From NCBI RefSeq assembly GCF_947495845.1, contig NZ_CANMAO010000001.1:1-64000 (forward strand): a stretch of DNA of 64,000 bases. Reading direction: 5' to 3'. The stretch comes from an uncultured Endozoicomonas sp. (GTDB lineage: Bacteria; Pseudomonadota; Gammaproteobacteria; Pseudomonadales; Endozoicomonadaceae). The notes under the pieces are model-generated. The model did not search any database and had not been told where the DNA came from. It worked only from the letters and a program-made list of their open reading frames with translations. The position numbers and the translations under genes are program-made. Positions 47,936-57,665 of this stretch are shown piece by piece (within the stretch, counting starts at the first letter, position 1; each line of letters starts with the position of its first letter).

Positions 47936-48250
47936 TTAATTGTTTTGATCCAGTCGTTGATAGAGACGAACCATCTCTTCAACCATATCCTGTGCCAGCA
48001 TTGAGGTCATCAGATGGTCCTGTGCATGAACCAGCAATAGAGAAACCGGTACTTTGCCTTCATTGCCATCCGCTGCAATCAGTGCTGTTTGCATTTTATG
48101 AGCCAGTCTGCCAGCTTCGCGGGAATCAGCAAGGGATTTTTCCGCTTTGTCGAATTCGCTGCAACGCGCCTGTGACAAGGCTTCCATCGCCAGACTTCTG
48201 GCTTCGCCGGATTTAACAATCAGTTCCATGATGACGTTATCTACGTTCAT
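47936..48250 (-). CDS. chbA: Chitobiose PTS EIIA component
   Basis: 104 residues from ATG 48250 (GGAG 7-8 nt upstream). An earlier ATG at 48262 is less likely. Lactose/cellobiose-type EIIA, trimeric and helical. Active-site His75 is in LLLVHAQDHLMTS. It accepts phosphate from HPr and passes it to EIIB. Confidence 0.93.
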   Translation of the reverse strand: MNVDNVIMELIVKSGEARSLAMEALSQARCSEFDKAEKSLADSREAGRLAHKMQTALIAADGNEGKVPVSLLLVHAQDHLMTSMLAQDMVEEMVRLYQRLDQNN

Positions 48251-48318
48251 GGTCGTCTCCATAATCAGGTGGTGGTTTCCCGCTTACATAAGATAAGCGG
48301 GAAAGAAAAGGTCAGATA

Positions 48319-49650
48319 TTATGCGGTAACCGGTTGGCCAGTTTTTTCAGCTTGGGTTGTGCCGGACAGGCTGGCGTTTTCCTGAGCCAGCAGTTGTTTT
48401 TCGTAAGCCTTGAAGAATGGCAGGTAAACCAGCACATCAAGCACCAGCAGGAAGGCTGTTAGGATAGAGGCTTTAAATGCCCAGCCAGCACCCCATGCCG
48501 CACCGATCAGAGCCGGAGCTGTCCAGGGCGTGACAGCAATCGCCTTATCAACGATTCCTGTGTTTACTGCGAAGTAAGCAATGATGGCGTTCATGACCGG
48601 AGCCAGTACAAAAGGTACGAACAGGGTTGGGTTCATGACAACAGGAGCACCAAACATAACCGGTTCGTTGATCTGGAATACGCCTGGCAGGAAGCTCATG
48701 CGGCCAACGCTGCGCAGATGAGTGGCTTTACTGAAACTCATCAGGAATACCAGAGCCAGTGTCGCACCGGCACCGCCGATAAAGATGTAGAAATCCCAGA
48801 ATGGTTGAGTGAACAGGTTGGGTACGGTTTCGCCTGCCGCGTAGGCCGCCGCGTTTGCACCAATGTTTGCCAGGAAGATAGGCGACAAAATACCAACAAC
48901 AATGTTGGCACCGTGAATACCGGCAAACCACAGCAGCTGGCTCAGCAGAATCGCACCCAGAATCGCAGGCAAACTGTTAGAGGCAGACACCAGTGGTTTA
49001 AAGACCGCCATCACCGCTTCAGGAATCTGCATGCCAAAGTTGGTCTGAACAAACAGGCTCAATGGATACAGGGTCAGGAAGATGGCCAGAACGGGAACCA
49101 GCAGGGCAAAAGACGCAGCAATCGCAGGCGGTACTTGTTCAGGCATACGAATCGTGATGTTGTACTTCTTCAGGATGCGCGTCAGCTCAACGGAGAAGTA
49201 TGCTGCCAGAATAGCGGTAAAAATACCGGTGCCGGCAAAGTGGTTCAGTGGCAGCGCCCAGCCTTTTTCCGGTGCTGCAATCAGCAGGAACGACATGGCA
49301 GACAGCGCCGCAGCACCAATACCGTCCATCTTATAGGATTTAGCCAGTGAGTACGCGACACCCATGGTAATAAACAGGGACATAATGCCCATGCTCATGG
49401 TCCAGGGCATAACGATGGTTGGACGATGTGCGGCAACAAAATCCAGCCATGCACGACCAAAGGCGTTTGTTGTATCTGCAGCAAAAGGAGGGTTGGCAAA
49501 GATCAGAATGAAACTGCCCACAATAATGAAAGGCATTGCCACCAGAAAGCCATCGCGCAGCGCGGTAATGTGTCGTTGAGCACCCAGCTTACCGGCGATC
49601 GGCCCCAGCTTCTGCTCTACAAATTTTATGAGTTGGTCGTACAGTTTCAT
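48319..49650 (-). CDS. chbC: Chitobiose PTS permease EIIC
   Basis: 443 residues, about ten membrane segments, PTS EIIC of the lactose/cellobiose/chitobiose family. The start KFVEQKLGPIAGKLGAQRHI and the block FQINEPVMFGAPVVMNP are characteristic, the latter holding the substrate-binding Glu. Located between chbB and chbA. Confidence 0.95.
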   Translation of the reverse strand: MKLYDQLIKFVEQKLGPIAGKLGAQRHITALRDGFLVAMPFIIVGSFILIFANPPFAADTTNAFGRAWLDFVAAHRPTIVMPWTMSMGIMSLFITMGVAYSLAKSYKMDGIGAAALSAMSFLLIAAPEKGWALPLNHFAGTGIFTAILAAYFSVELTRILKKYNITIRMPEQVPPAIAASFALLVPVLAIFLTLYPLSLFVQTNFGMQIPEAVMAVFKPLVSASNSLPAILGAILLSQLLWFAGIHGANIVVGILSPIFLANIGANAAAYAAGETVPNLFTQPFWDFYIFIGGAGATLALVFLMSFSKATHLRSVGRMSFLPGVFQINEPVMFGAPVVMNPTLFVPFVLAPVMNAIIAYFAVNTGIVDKAIAVTPWTAPALIGAAWGAGWAFKASILTAFLLVLDVLVYLPFFKAYEKQLLAQENASLSGTTQAEKTGQPVTA

Positions 49651-49707
49651 TGCTTATCCCCAGAAGAACATTTGTTAGTAAGCGAACATTGCTGCATTTG
49701 CTTTTTC

Positions 49708-50016
49708 TTATGCTTCCAGCAGGCTTAATGCCTGATCCAGAACTTTTTCCCCATTCATCATGCCGTAGGCCATTGGTTCGATAGCTTCTACTTTCTTGTT
49801 CAGTTGCGCCGCCTGAGCCTGAAAGTCAGCCAGCTTGAACTTCACCTGTGGGCCAAGAAGGCAGACGTCGTAAGCTTCAATGGCTTCATCAAAACCAGAC
49901 ATAGCGACTGCAGCGATTTCAACGTCCAAACCGCGGCCTGCTGCCGCTTGTTCCATTTTCTTGACCAGCATGCTGGTGGACATACCGGCGCTACAGCATA
50001 GGAAAATCTTTTTCAT
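49708..50016 (-). CDS. chbB: Chitobiose PTS EIIB component
   Basis: 102 residues from ATG 50016. The phosphorylated Cys8 lies in the P-loop LCCSAGMSTSMLV. First gene of the operon chbB-chbC-chbA-lacI-chbF-chbG-kinase, with a 27-bp composite operator 131 bp upstream. Confidence 0.94.
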   Translation of the reverse strand: MKKIFLCCSAGMSTSMLVKKMEQAAAGRGLDVEIAAVAMSGFDEAIEAYDVCLLGPQVKFKLADFQAQAAQLNKKVEAIEPMAYGMMNGEKVLDQALSLLEA

Positions 50017-50146
50017 CACTTAGTTTCCAACGTTATGTTTCCGGGGCTTCTTTGTTGGCGGGTCTAGGAGCCGTTGAGTGAATGCCGGGGGAAACGGGTA
50101 TAACAAAATTCAACTGAGGATTATGAAATCACATAAAAAACCTTCA

Positions 50147-50173
50147 TGCAATCGGTTTCTGTAACCGGTTTCA
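50147..50173. promoter_or_regulatory. Composite LacI-type operator upstream of chbB
   Basis: Two half-overlapping pseudo-palindromes (TGCAATCGGTTTCT and TGTAACCGGTTTCA) have their CG centres exactly 13 bp apart. The same 27-bp architecture recurs at 50408. The CCGGTT core is typical of LacI/GalR operators. Position fits control of the chb operon. Confidence 0.75.
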
Positions 50174-50407
50174 TTTTAATGGTCGTTGTTTTTTTATCGC
50201 CCATTATCCTTGGTTAACTGTCTGAAAAATAAGGGGTTGTTTTTTGATAGGTGGCTGTTGGGTCATTGTCGTTTAGCTGATATTTCGCTTTTTACTGTCT
50301 TCTGGTGTGTCTTGTTTTTGATTTCTTTGATGCGCATCAACGGTTGGGTCTGAGGTTTGTTGTCTTTATTTGATTATTGACTCAAGGCAAAGCAATAAAT
50401 AAAAACT
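50174..50407. other. Region between the two chb operators
   Basis: T-rich intergenic sequence with no gene. It should contain the promoters of the chb operon (minus) and the porin (plus). No CRP site of good quality is visible. The two operators lie 261 bp apart, so looping by a tetrameric regulator is possible. Confidence 0.4.
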
Positions 50408-50434
50408 TGTAACCGGTTGCAGAAACCGGTTACA
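50408..50434. promoter_or_regulatory. Composite LacI-type operator upstream of the porin
   Basis: TGTAACCGGTTGCA and AGAAACCGGTTACA overlap, with CG centres 13 bp apart, giving a 27-bp near-perfect dyad. Lies 182 bp before the porin start. Matches the 50147 site in spacing and core. Confidence 0.78.
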
Positions 50435-50615
50435 TTTTTCTTGCGCTGGAATAAACTGACCAGCGTTTAATACGGCAACTGCTTCTGACAGTAAGAATGA
50501 TATCCAGAGGTGGGGGGAATTGGAGGGGTACAGATTCCTGCAGCCAGCATAAACAGAAAGTGCTGTCTTTCTAAAAAAACAGACACACACCAGGAGTTAA
50601 TGGGGATTAATTAGA

Positions 50616-51914
50616 ATGTTTAAAAAATCACTGATTGCCAGCGCCATTGCCACTGCGGCAGTTCTTTCTTCAGGTACTGCTGTTGCTGATGGCGGTGAAG
50701 GTTTTATTGATGGTTCCTCCATGGATTTGGGGGTTATGTATTATGGTCGTGAGCGGGATCATGAAAACGCTGGCAACCAAATTCGTGTTCATGCACTGGG
50801 TCTGAATGCCAATTTTAAGTCTGGTTATTATAACGACTGGCTGGGCGCTGACTTTTCGGCAGCAAGCAATATCGATTTGATGGGTGGCAGCGGCCACGGT
50901 CAGTCTGAAGTGCTTTATTACGATAATAAAAACCCGGGTGATGAGCGCAGCTCCGAACGCATTTCGAAAGCACGCATCAAAATGAAGTTTGGCGACGAGG
51001 CTCTGGGCGCTGATATCAAAGCAGGTTACACCGATATCAATGCCGGTGTTATTGGCACCTCTTCGGGCATTAATGCCCATGCTTATCGTGGTGTTGACGC
51101 CAAGCTCAATATAGAAAACTTGCAATTGGCTTATGGCCGGGCGGATCAGTTTCAAAATGACTGGGACGACAGGTTCCGTGATCTGACCAACTCATGGCAT
51201 CAAAACAAAAATAACACCGGTGGTGAGCAGATCGATTTTATTCATTCCATCGGTGCCCGTTATGATCTGGATGGAAATGGCTGGGTTGATGTGGCTTATG
51301 GTGAGGGTAAAGACTATCGAACCAATCACCACCTGGCTGGAGCCTATAGTTTTGATTTGAACGACACAGGGAAGCTAACCCTTACATCTTATTACCAGTC
51401 AGGTAAAAATGAGGCTTCCGGTTCTGAGAGAGGATATACGTGGAGTTCTAGTGCTGCGCTGAGTAAAGGAAACTGGAGTTTCATTACCGGATATGGTCAG
51501 ACAGAAACCAAAGACGGTGGTGAATATCAGCTCCGTTTAACTGCATGGGCTAACAGCGATCATCGTAACTTCCTGCAAACGTGGGCACAGTTGGATGACT
51601 ACCTGTGGGATGGTCAGAAAGTTGTGAAGTTTGCTACCTCCTACAATTTCGAAGGTGACTTGAAAGGCTTTACGGTAGGTGCTAATTACAATTACGGTTG
51701 GGATAATTACAACGATCGTGACAAGGCGACTGAAAACCGTGATGGTGAAATGCACGCACTGGACTTCCAGTTCAGCTATGCCGTTCAATCTGGCCCAATG
51801 GAAGGATTGTGGCTGGGTGTATTCCCGGGCTTCCTTCGTACCACCGATACGGATGTAAAGGATGATCGTAACGACATCAAAGTGATGGCTACTTACAATA
51901 TCAGTGTCTTCTAA
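50616..51914 (+). CDS. Outer-membrane porin, likely chitooligosaccharide-specific
   Basis: 432 residues. Signal peptide to about residue 24 (ending GTAVA), then DGGEGFIDGSSMDLGVMYY as the first strand. It is rich in alternating aromatic/polar beta strands with acidic loops and ends in NISVF with a C-terminal Phe, the outer-membrane assembly signal. It resembles OprD/ChiP-type porins. Divergent from chbBCA with a shared operator architecture, so it is most likely the uptake porin for chitobiose. Confidence 0.85.
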   Translation: MFKKSLIASAIATAAVLSSGTAVADGGEGFIDGSSMDLGVMYYGRERDHENAGNQIRVHALGLNANFKSGYYNDWLGADFSAASNIDLMGGSGHGQSEVLYYDNKNPGDERSSERISKARIKMKFGDEALGADIKAGYTDINAGVIGTSSGINAHAYRGVDAKLNIENLQLAYGRADQFQNDWDDRFRDLTNSWHQNKNNTGGEQIDFIHSIGARYDLDGNGWVDVAYGEGKDYRTNHHLAGAYSFDLNDTGKLTLTSYYQSGKNEASGSERGYTWSSSAALSKGNWSFITGYGQTETKDGGEYQLRLTAWANSDHRNFLQTWAQLDDYLWDGQKVVKFATSYNFEGDLKGFTVGANYNYGWDNYNDRDKATENRDGEMHALDFQFSYAVQSGPMEGLWLGVFPGFLRTTDTDVKDDRNDIKVMATYNISVF

Positions 51915-51993
51915 TTGCTCAATATTGGTTAAAAACAATGGCTAAAAAGGTTCCCGTTAATAATATGGGAACCCATTTTCTCTGCTTTCTGTA

Positions 51994-52155
51994 ATACCAA
52001 TTCTGTTTTTAAATTATGGGCTGCGCAGCTATTTTGACCGACTGGATCTGCGTTGAAGTTCCTCGCCATAGCTACGTGCTATGACTCGTCTCTTCGCCTT
52101 GCCCAGTTGCCCAAAATAGCTTGCTCGTTCCACAATTAAAAAACGCCATTGGTAT
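51994..52155. repeat. Palindromic repeat, family B copy 1
   Basis: A 162-bp imperfect palindrome. It begins ATACCAATTCTGTTTTTAAA and ends CGCCATTGGTAT. It has the core CATAGCTACG...CTAT, flanked by GCGTT and CGCCTTGC as in family A. It lies past the porin stop and before the converging degS gene. Confidence 0.88.
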
Positions 52156-52211
52156 AAGAAGTGCTCTGTGCGTTATTTCCGGGTCGAAAGACCCGTTTTT
52201 TTTATATTTGA

Positions 52212-53321
52212 TCAGTTCACTATTTTCGGTCTTGTGGTCGCCTGGGCGACCAGCTCAATGGCCTTCCCATCCCTCAACACCTGCATGGTCATCGACTGCC
52301 CGGGCGGAATCTGCGCCACCATATTCATGACTTTGCGTCCATCCCGGGTACTCTGACCATTAATGCCAATCAGAATATCGCCTCTGCGAATGCCCGCCAG
52401 ATCTGCCGGGCCGCCTTCGTAAACGCCGGTAATCAGAATGCCAATATTTGGATTAACGCCATAAGCTTTTGCCAGTGATGCGCTCAGGGATTGTGATTCA
52501 ATACCCATCCATCCTCGTATAACTCGGCCATACTTAATAATGGACTCCATCACAAAGCGCGCCATGTTCGACGGGATAACAAAACCAACGCCTTCACTGC
52601 CGCCGCCACGGGAAAACAACAGTGTGCTGATACCCACCAGATCGCCGTAGGCATTCACCAGCGCACCACCGGAGTTACCGATGTTGATGGCGGCATCGGT
52701 CTGAATGAAGTCCTCATAAATGTTCAATTGCAGATCGTTTCTACCGGTAGCACTGATAATGCCCATGGTCACTGTTTGCCCAAGGCCAAAGGGATTACCA
52801 ATAGCCAGAACCACATCACCGATTTCCGCTTTGCTGGAATCCACCAGATTCAAATAGGGCAAATTCTTTAAACCGATTTTTAATACGGCCAAATCACTTT
52901 CCGGATCGGTCCCCACCAGTGCGGCTTTTATTTCCCGGCCATCCAGCAGAGTGATCAACAGTCGTGATGCGTTCTGAATCACGTGATGATTGGTCAGAAT
53001 GTATCCGTCTGGGCTAACAATAACCCCGGAGCCTTCAGGCGCATCTCTGGAAGCGTTTCGCTCAGGTAAGGGAAGATTGCTGTCGCCGCGTCCAGAAACG
53101 CTGGTGGTGGAGATACTGACCACGGCGGGCGCAGCTCTTTTTACCGCATCACTGTAAGAAACCTGACCACTGAGGTTGAATACCCGGGTAAACTGCTCCA
53201 CGGTCTGATTTCTGGATCGTTCAGAAATGCCGGCAAGACTCGGCACAACTAACAATACGATCAGCCCGGAAAAAAGCCCGATGGCGATGGGCAGGCCAAC
53301 GGATTTAAGCAGTTTTTTCAT
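52212..53321 (-). CDS. degS: DegS/AlgW-type periplasmic serine protease
   Basis: 369 residues. An N-terminal membrane anchor (about 9-29) tethers a trypsin-like domain with catalytic triad His113 (LTNHHVI), Asp143 (DPESDLAVLK) and Ser217 (GNSGGALVN). A single PDZ domain follows (about 255-350). It is the stress-sensing protease that cleaves anti-sigma factor RseA/MucA. Length and single PDZ distinguish it from DegP. Confidence 0.94.
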   Translation of the reverse strand: MKKLLKSVGLPIAIGLFSGLIVLLVVPSLAGISERSRNQTVEQFTRVFNLSGQVSYSDAVKRAAPAVVSISTTSVSGRGDSNLPLPERNASRDAPEGSGVIVSPDGYILTNHHVIQNASRLLITLLDGREIKAALVGTDPESDLAVLKIGLKNLPYLNLVDSSKAEIGDVVLAIGNPFGLGQTVTMGIISATGRNDLQLNIYEDFIQTDAAINIGNSGGALVNAYGDLVGISTLLFSRGGGSEGVGFVIPSNMARFVMESIIKYGRVIRGWMGIESQSLSASLAKAYGVNPNIGILITGVYEGGPADLAGIRRGDILIGINGQSTRDGRKVMNMVAQIPPGQSMTMQVLRDGKAIELVAQATTRPKIVN

Positions 53322-53391
53322 TCATAGCCCCGTGGCTGGTTATACTGTCGTAAATAATCAATATACATCTATGAAGGGATGGAGAGAACCG

Positions 53392-54165
53392 ATGGCCCTG
53401 ACATTAAAAGATATGGTCGCCTTGCTGGATCAGGAATTGCAACCGGGGCAGTTCAAAGACTACTGCCCGAATGGGATTCAAGTGGATGCATCGGTATCGC
53501 CTGATGCACCCATTAAAAAAATTGTGACCGGTGTAACGGCCTGTCAGGCGTTGATTGATAAAGCCATTGAATTAAAAGCGGATGCCCTGTTGGTTCATCA
53601 CGGTTATTTCTGGCGAGGCGAAGAGTCGGTGATTACCGGGATTAAACGGCGTCGTATTGAATCACTGCTGGCCAATAATATCAGCCTGATCGCTTATCAT
53701 CTGCCATTGGATGCTCACCCGGTCATGGGGAACAATGCAGAACTTGCTCGTTTAATGGAGTGGACGTCAGCTGGCGGGATGGAGCCCGGAGCAAAGCTGC
53801 CCGTGGGAAATTGGGGCACCACCCGCAGTGAACTATCACTGGCCAGCCTCGGTCAGGAGATAACGGATAAACTGGGCCGCGAGCCGCTGCTGATTTCTGG
53901 TGGTAATCATGCCATAAAAACCATCGCCTGGTGCACTGGTGCCGCTCAAAGTATGATCGATAAGGCCTTGGCTCTGGGCGTAGATGCATTTGTCAGTGGT
54001 GAGATTTCAGAATCCACCGTTCACTTTGCGCGAGAAAATGGTATCCACTATGTCAGTGCTGGCCATCACGCTACTGAGCGTTACGGAGTTCAGGCGTTAG
54101 CGAGATGGTTGCACAATGAAACCGGCATTGAACATACATTCGTGGATATTGATTCTCCGGTATAA
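53392..54165 (+). CDS. Nif3-like dinuclear metal centre protein (YbgI family)
   Basis: 257 residues from ATG 53392, with GGAGAG just upstream. Nif3/YbgI fold with metal-ligand motifs DALLVHHGYFW (His pair), AYHLPLDAHP and the C-terminal SAGHHATERYG. Proposed GTP cyclohydrolase type 1b-like or metallohydrolase, true function unknown. Divergent from degS, its usual neighbour in many gammaproteobacteria. The stop codon joins directly to a repeat. Confidence 0.92.
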   Translation: MALTLKDMVALLDQELQPGQFKDYCPNGIQVDASVSPDAPIKKIVTGVTACQALIDKAIELKADALLVHHGYFWRGEESVITGIKRRRIESLLANNISLIAYHLPLDAHPVMGNNAELARLMEWTSAGGMEPGAKLPVGNWGTTRSELSLASLGQEITDKLGREPLLISGGNHAIKTIAWCTGAAQSMIDKALALGVDAFVSGEISESTVHFARENGIHYVSAGHHATERYGVQALARWLHNETGIEHTFVDIDSPV

Positions 54166-54325
54166 TACCAATTCTGTTTTTAAATTATGGGCTGCGCAGC
54201 TATTTTGACCGGCTGGATCTGCGTTGAAGTTCCTCGCCATAGCTACGGCTATTACTCGTCTCTTCGCCTTGCCCAGTCGCCCAAAATAACTTGCTCGTTC
54301 CACAATTTAAAAACGTCATTGGTTT
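54165..54325. repeat. Palindromic repeat, family B copy 2
   Basis: A 161-bp imperfect palindrome. It begins ATACCAATTCTGTTTTTAAA and ends CGTCATTGGTTT. The core is CATAGCTACGGCTAT. Its first A is the last base of the nif3 stop codon TAA. Same orientation as copy 1, so the two are direct repeats flanking degS-nif3. Confidence 0.88.
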
Positions 54326-54555
54326 AACATGTGAAAACACGCTCATATTTGTTCTGATTGTGTGGGTAAAACTACCTATTTTGTTGGTTTCTGAGCAGTG
54401 AATAAAACATTGTCGTAAATCAATTTGATCAAAAAATAACTGGCATACACTCCCCTCGTCTTTTTAATTCCTTTTGTTTCTGTAAAGAAAAACAGCAGAG
54501 GCAGAAGGGTTTTTACTTGCGTGGGCAGTTCTGAAGAACTGTGGGGAGAAGTAAT
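54326..54555. other. Upstream region of the Dcu transporter gene
   Basis: About 230 bp, A/T-rich. No gene is seen. It should hold the promoter and leader of the transporter. A TTTGATCAAA tract (about 54425) is a short palindrome but does not match the FNR spacing. Confidence 0.35.
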
Positions 54556-55872
54556 ATGATCTGGCTGCAATTAGCCATCGTTATTCTGTGCATACTGGTG
54601 GGTGCACGCATTGGAGGTATTGGTCTTGGTTTGATGGGAGGCGTGGGTCTTGCCATTCTGTCCTTTCTGTTTGGTATCCAACCAACCGCACCACCGATTG
54701 ACGTTATGTTGATGATTCTGTCGGTAGTGACTGCAGCAGCCTGTATGCAGGCGGCGGGTGGTATGGACTATCTGGTTCAGATTGCTGAGAAAATTCTTCG
54801 TAAAAACCCAAAGCGGATCACCTTTATTGCGCCAGCGGTTACCTATTTCTTCACCATGTTTGCCGGTACTGGCCACGTTGCCTACTCTGTGCTGCCAGTG
54901 ATTGCAGAAGTTTCCCGTCGTACCGGTGTTCGCCCTGAGCGTCCAATGTCCATGGCGGTTATTGCTTCTCAGGTGGCGATTGTGGCTAGCCCGATTGCTG
55001 CGGCGACTGTTGCCATGCTGACTATTTTGTCCACCAAGTACGATGTAACTCTTGGGCAAATTCTGGGAACCACGATTCCTGCGACCATGGTCGGTTTATT
55101 TATTGCCGCTCTGGTAACCAACAAGCTGGGTAAAGAGCTGAAGGATGATCCAGAATACCAGCGTCGTCTTCAGGATCCTGAATTCCGTCGTAAGATGGAA
55201 GAAACCACCAAGGTATCCGTTTCTGAATTGAAGCCCGGTGCAAAAATCTCTGTTCTGTTGTTCCTGCTGGGTGCGGTAATGGTGGTGATCATGGGTGCAA
55301 TTCCTGCCCTGCGTCCTCACTTCAACGGTTCTGCCATGGGTATGGCGCATACCATTGAAATCATCATGCTGACGGTTGCTGCATTGATGGTATTTGTCGG
55401 CAAGGCAGATGTGGGTGAAGCCAGCCGTGGTGATGTGTTCACTGCTGGTATGCGTGCCATTATTGCGATCTTTGGTATTGCCTGGCTGGGTGACAGTTTC
55501 TTCGGTGCCCACGATGCACTGTTGAAAGGCAGTATTACTGATTTAGTTCACTCTGCTCCATGGGCGTTTGCTATTGCACTGTTTGTTCTGTCCGTCATGG
55601 TGAACAGTCAGGGTGCAACGACGTCTACTTTGATGCCATTGGGTGTTGCCCTGGGGCTGCCAGCTGCTTCTCTGGTTGCTATGTTCCCGGCAGTAAACGG
55701 CTATTTCTTTGTACCGAACTACGGCCCGATTATCGCTTCTCTGGATTTTGATAGCACAGGAACCACCAAAATCGGTAAGTATGTGTTCAACCACAGCTTT
55801 ATGATTCCGGGGCTGATTGCCATTATTGCTTCTGTTGCGGCGGGCTTTGTATTCGGTAGCATCATGCTCTGA
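54556..55872 (+). CDS. Anaerobic C4-dicarboxylate transporter, DcuA/DcuB family
   Basis: 438 residues from ATG 54556 (GGGGAG 7 nt upstream). A GTG at 54541 is weaker. About ten membrane segments. The Dcu family start [37 protein letters not shown] and [15 protein letters not shown] match DcuA/DcuB. Exchanges fumarate, malate, aspartate or succinate. A or B cannot be decided. Second Dcu-type carrier in the window. Confidence 0.9.
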   Translation: MIWLQLAIVILCILVGARIGGIGLGLMGGVGLAILSFLFGIQPTAPPIDVMLMILSVVTAAACMQAAGGMDYLVQIAEKILRKNPKRITFIAPAVTYFFTMFAGTGHVAYSVLPVIAEVSRRTGVRPERPMSMAVIASQVAIVASPIAAATVAMLTILSTKYDVTLGQILGTTIPATMVGLFIAALVTNKLGKELKDDPEYQRRLQDPEFRRKMEETTKVSVSELKPGAKISVLLFLLGAVMVVIMGAIPALRPHFNGSAMGMAHTIEIIMLTVAALMVFVGKADVGEASRGDVFTAGMRAIIAIFGIAWLGDSFFGAHDALLKGSITDLVHSAPWAFAIALFVLSVMVNSQGATTSTLMPLGVALGLPAASLVAMFPAVNGYFFVPNYGPIIASLDFDSTGTTKIGKYVFNHSFMIPGLIAIIASVAAGFVFGSIML

Positions 55873-55889
55873 TCACAGAATCGCTGTTC

Positions 55890-55927
55890 AAAAAAAGCTT
55901 ATCACCGAGAGTGGTAAGCTTTTTTTT
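55890..55927 (+). terminator. Strong intrinsic terminator after the dcu gene
   Basis: AGCTTATCAC and GTGGTAAGCT form a 10-bp stem (one wobble) with a CGAGA loop, flanked by A6 and T8 tracts. It works on both strands and ends both the dcu gene and the converging ferredoxin gene. Confidence 0.9.
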
Positions 55928-56012
55928 GTATTAACAGCCTCGGAGGCTTAGGAAGCTGAAGTGACAATCTATTTTCAATGATTGTCATTCTTTTCTGAAA
56001 CCTGAATTCAAA

Positions 56013-56291
56013 TCATGAGCTTTTTACTTTGCAGCCAAAAGCGAGCTCTATCACCAAATCACTCTCTGGTTTGCAGCAGCAAGTGAGAATTTTACCTTCC
56101 GGGATAAAAGCAATAGGTTCCGTGGTGTATGACACTTCACCATCGATTAGGGTGGCCTGACAGCTACCACAAAATCCTTCACGACACTGAAAGTCTATTT
56201 CCACCTGCTGATGTTCCAGCGCTTCCAGAACCGTTTGTTCTTTACGGGGAATAAAGCTGAAGCCTTCCAGAATTTTAATGATGTGTGCCAT
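56013..56291 (-). CDS. yfaE: 2Fe-2S ferredoxin of the YfaE type
   Basis: 92 residues, plant-type [2Fe-2S] ferredoxin. Cluster cysteines are in CREGFCGSC and the later TCCCKPESD. Next to nrdB, where it maintains the diferric-tyrosyl radical of NrdB in E. coli. Cytoplasmic. Confidence 0.9.
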   Translation of the reverse strand: MAHIIKILEGFSFIPRKEQTVLEALEHQQVEIDFQCREGFCGSCQATLIDGEVSYTTEPIAFIPEGKILTCCCKPESDLVIELAFGCKVKSS

Positions 56292-56354
56292 GACATTGCC
56301 TGTGTGTATTCAGGGCGCTGTTCGTAACAGGGCACCCTGAACGTCATGAATGGC

Positions 56355-57485
56355 TTACAGCGAGAAATTACTGAAGTCTTCGGACTGCACTTCGTTGTCG
56401 ATCTGCCCCACAAGGTAGGAACTGACTTCTACTTCCTGTGGTGCTACCTGAACATTGTCGCTGTTCAGCCAGCTGTTCATCCAGGGCAGCGGGTTCTGTT
56501 TTGTGGCAAAGGCGGGTTCAAACCCGGCGGATACCATGCGCTGGTTGGTGATGTACTCGACATATTGACCGAGAATATCCCGGTTCAAACCAATCATGGA
56601 GCCGTCACGGAACAAGTAGTCGGCCCAGTCTTTTTCTTGCTCAGCGGCATCGATAAAGATTTGACGAGCCTGGTCTTTTAACTCTCTGGCCACCTCTGCC
56701 ATTTCCGGATCATCTTTACCGTCCGCCATCAGGTGTAGCATGTGCTGGGTACCGTTCAGGTGCAGAGCTTCATCCCGGGCGATCAGTTTGATGATTTTGG
56801 CATTGCCTTCCATGGTGGAACGTTCGGCAAAAGCAAAGCTGCAGGCAAAGCTGACATAGAAACGGATGGCTTCCAGTACGTTCACCGAGACGATGGTCAG
56901 GTACAGTTTCCGCTTCAGATCACGCAGGCTTACGTTAACGGTTTCACCATTAATCGTGTGCTGCCCTTCACCCAAGCGATGATAAAGGCTAACCCCCTCG
57001 ATCAGCGCATCGTAGTAACGGGTAATGTCACGAGCACGTTTGGTGATGGCTTCATTGGTGACAATATCATCAAAGATGACGGAGGGTTCGTTGACAATAT
57101 TGCGAATGATATGGGTGTACGAGCGTGAGTGAATGGTTTCACTGAAGGCCCAGGTTTCGATCCAGGTTTCCAGTTCTGGCAAGGAGACGATAGGTAGCAG
57201 CGCCACGTTGGGCGAGCGACCTTGCACGGAATCCAGCAGCGTCTGATATTTCAGGTTACTGAGGAAAATGTGTTTTTCGTGATCTGGCAATGCTGCGAAG
57301 TCTCGGCGGTCGGTGGATAAATCCACTTCTTCGGGGCGCCAGAAAAACGACAGTTGTTTTTCAATCAGCTTTTCAAATACCGCGTATTTCTGGACATCGT
57401 AACGGGATACATTGACATGGTGACCAAAGAACATGGGCTCCTTAGTGGCGTTAAACTGTTCCTGGTTAAAGGTGGTGTATGTCAT
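56355..57485 (-). CDS. nrdB: Ribonucleotide reductase class Ia beta subunit NrdB
   Basis: 376 residues (E. coli 376). It carries the diferric-tyrosyl radical: metal ligands Asp85 (LLDS), Glu116 and His119, and radical Tyr123 in [15 protein letters not shown]. Paired with nrdA upstream and ferredoxin downstream. Confidence 0.97.
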   Translation of the reverse strand: MTYTTFNQEQFNATKEPMFFGHHVNVSRYDVQKYAVFEKLIEKQLSFFWRPEEVDLSTDRRDFAALPDHEKHIFLSNLKYQTLLDSVQGRSPNVALLPIVSLPELETWIETWAFSETIHSRSYTHIIRNIVNEPSVIFDDIVTNEAITKRARDITRYYDALIEGVSLYHRLGEGQHTINGETVNVSLRDLKRKLYLTIVSVNVLEAIRFYVSFACSFAFAERSTMEGNAKIIKLIARDEALHLNGTQHMLHLMADGKDDPEMAEVARELKDQARQIFIDAAEQEKDWADYLFRDGSMIGLNRDILGQYVEYITNQRMVSAGFEPAFATKQNPLPWMNSWLNSDNVQVAPQEVEVSSYLVGQIDNEVQSEDFSNFSL

Positions 57486-57665
57486 TGTCTGATTAGCCCT
57501 GAATCATGTTTTCCGTGGACGAAGCCGGTAAGGATGCAGCGTACGACGTTTGTTATCTATAAGCATTTGCGCTACCGGCTTTGATAGTGCTCCCTCTTTT
57601 CCCGGGCTGCCGTGAGCGGGAGCGCTGCACGACAGTTTTCTTTCTTATTTACATCGTGTTAGCAC

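Noticed and set aside
50101-50160. CRP site in the chb intergenic region (around ATGAAATCACATAA)
   Set aside because: Only one half-site resembles the consensus. Spacing and second half do not match.
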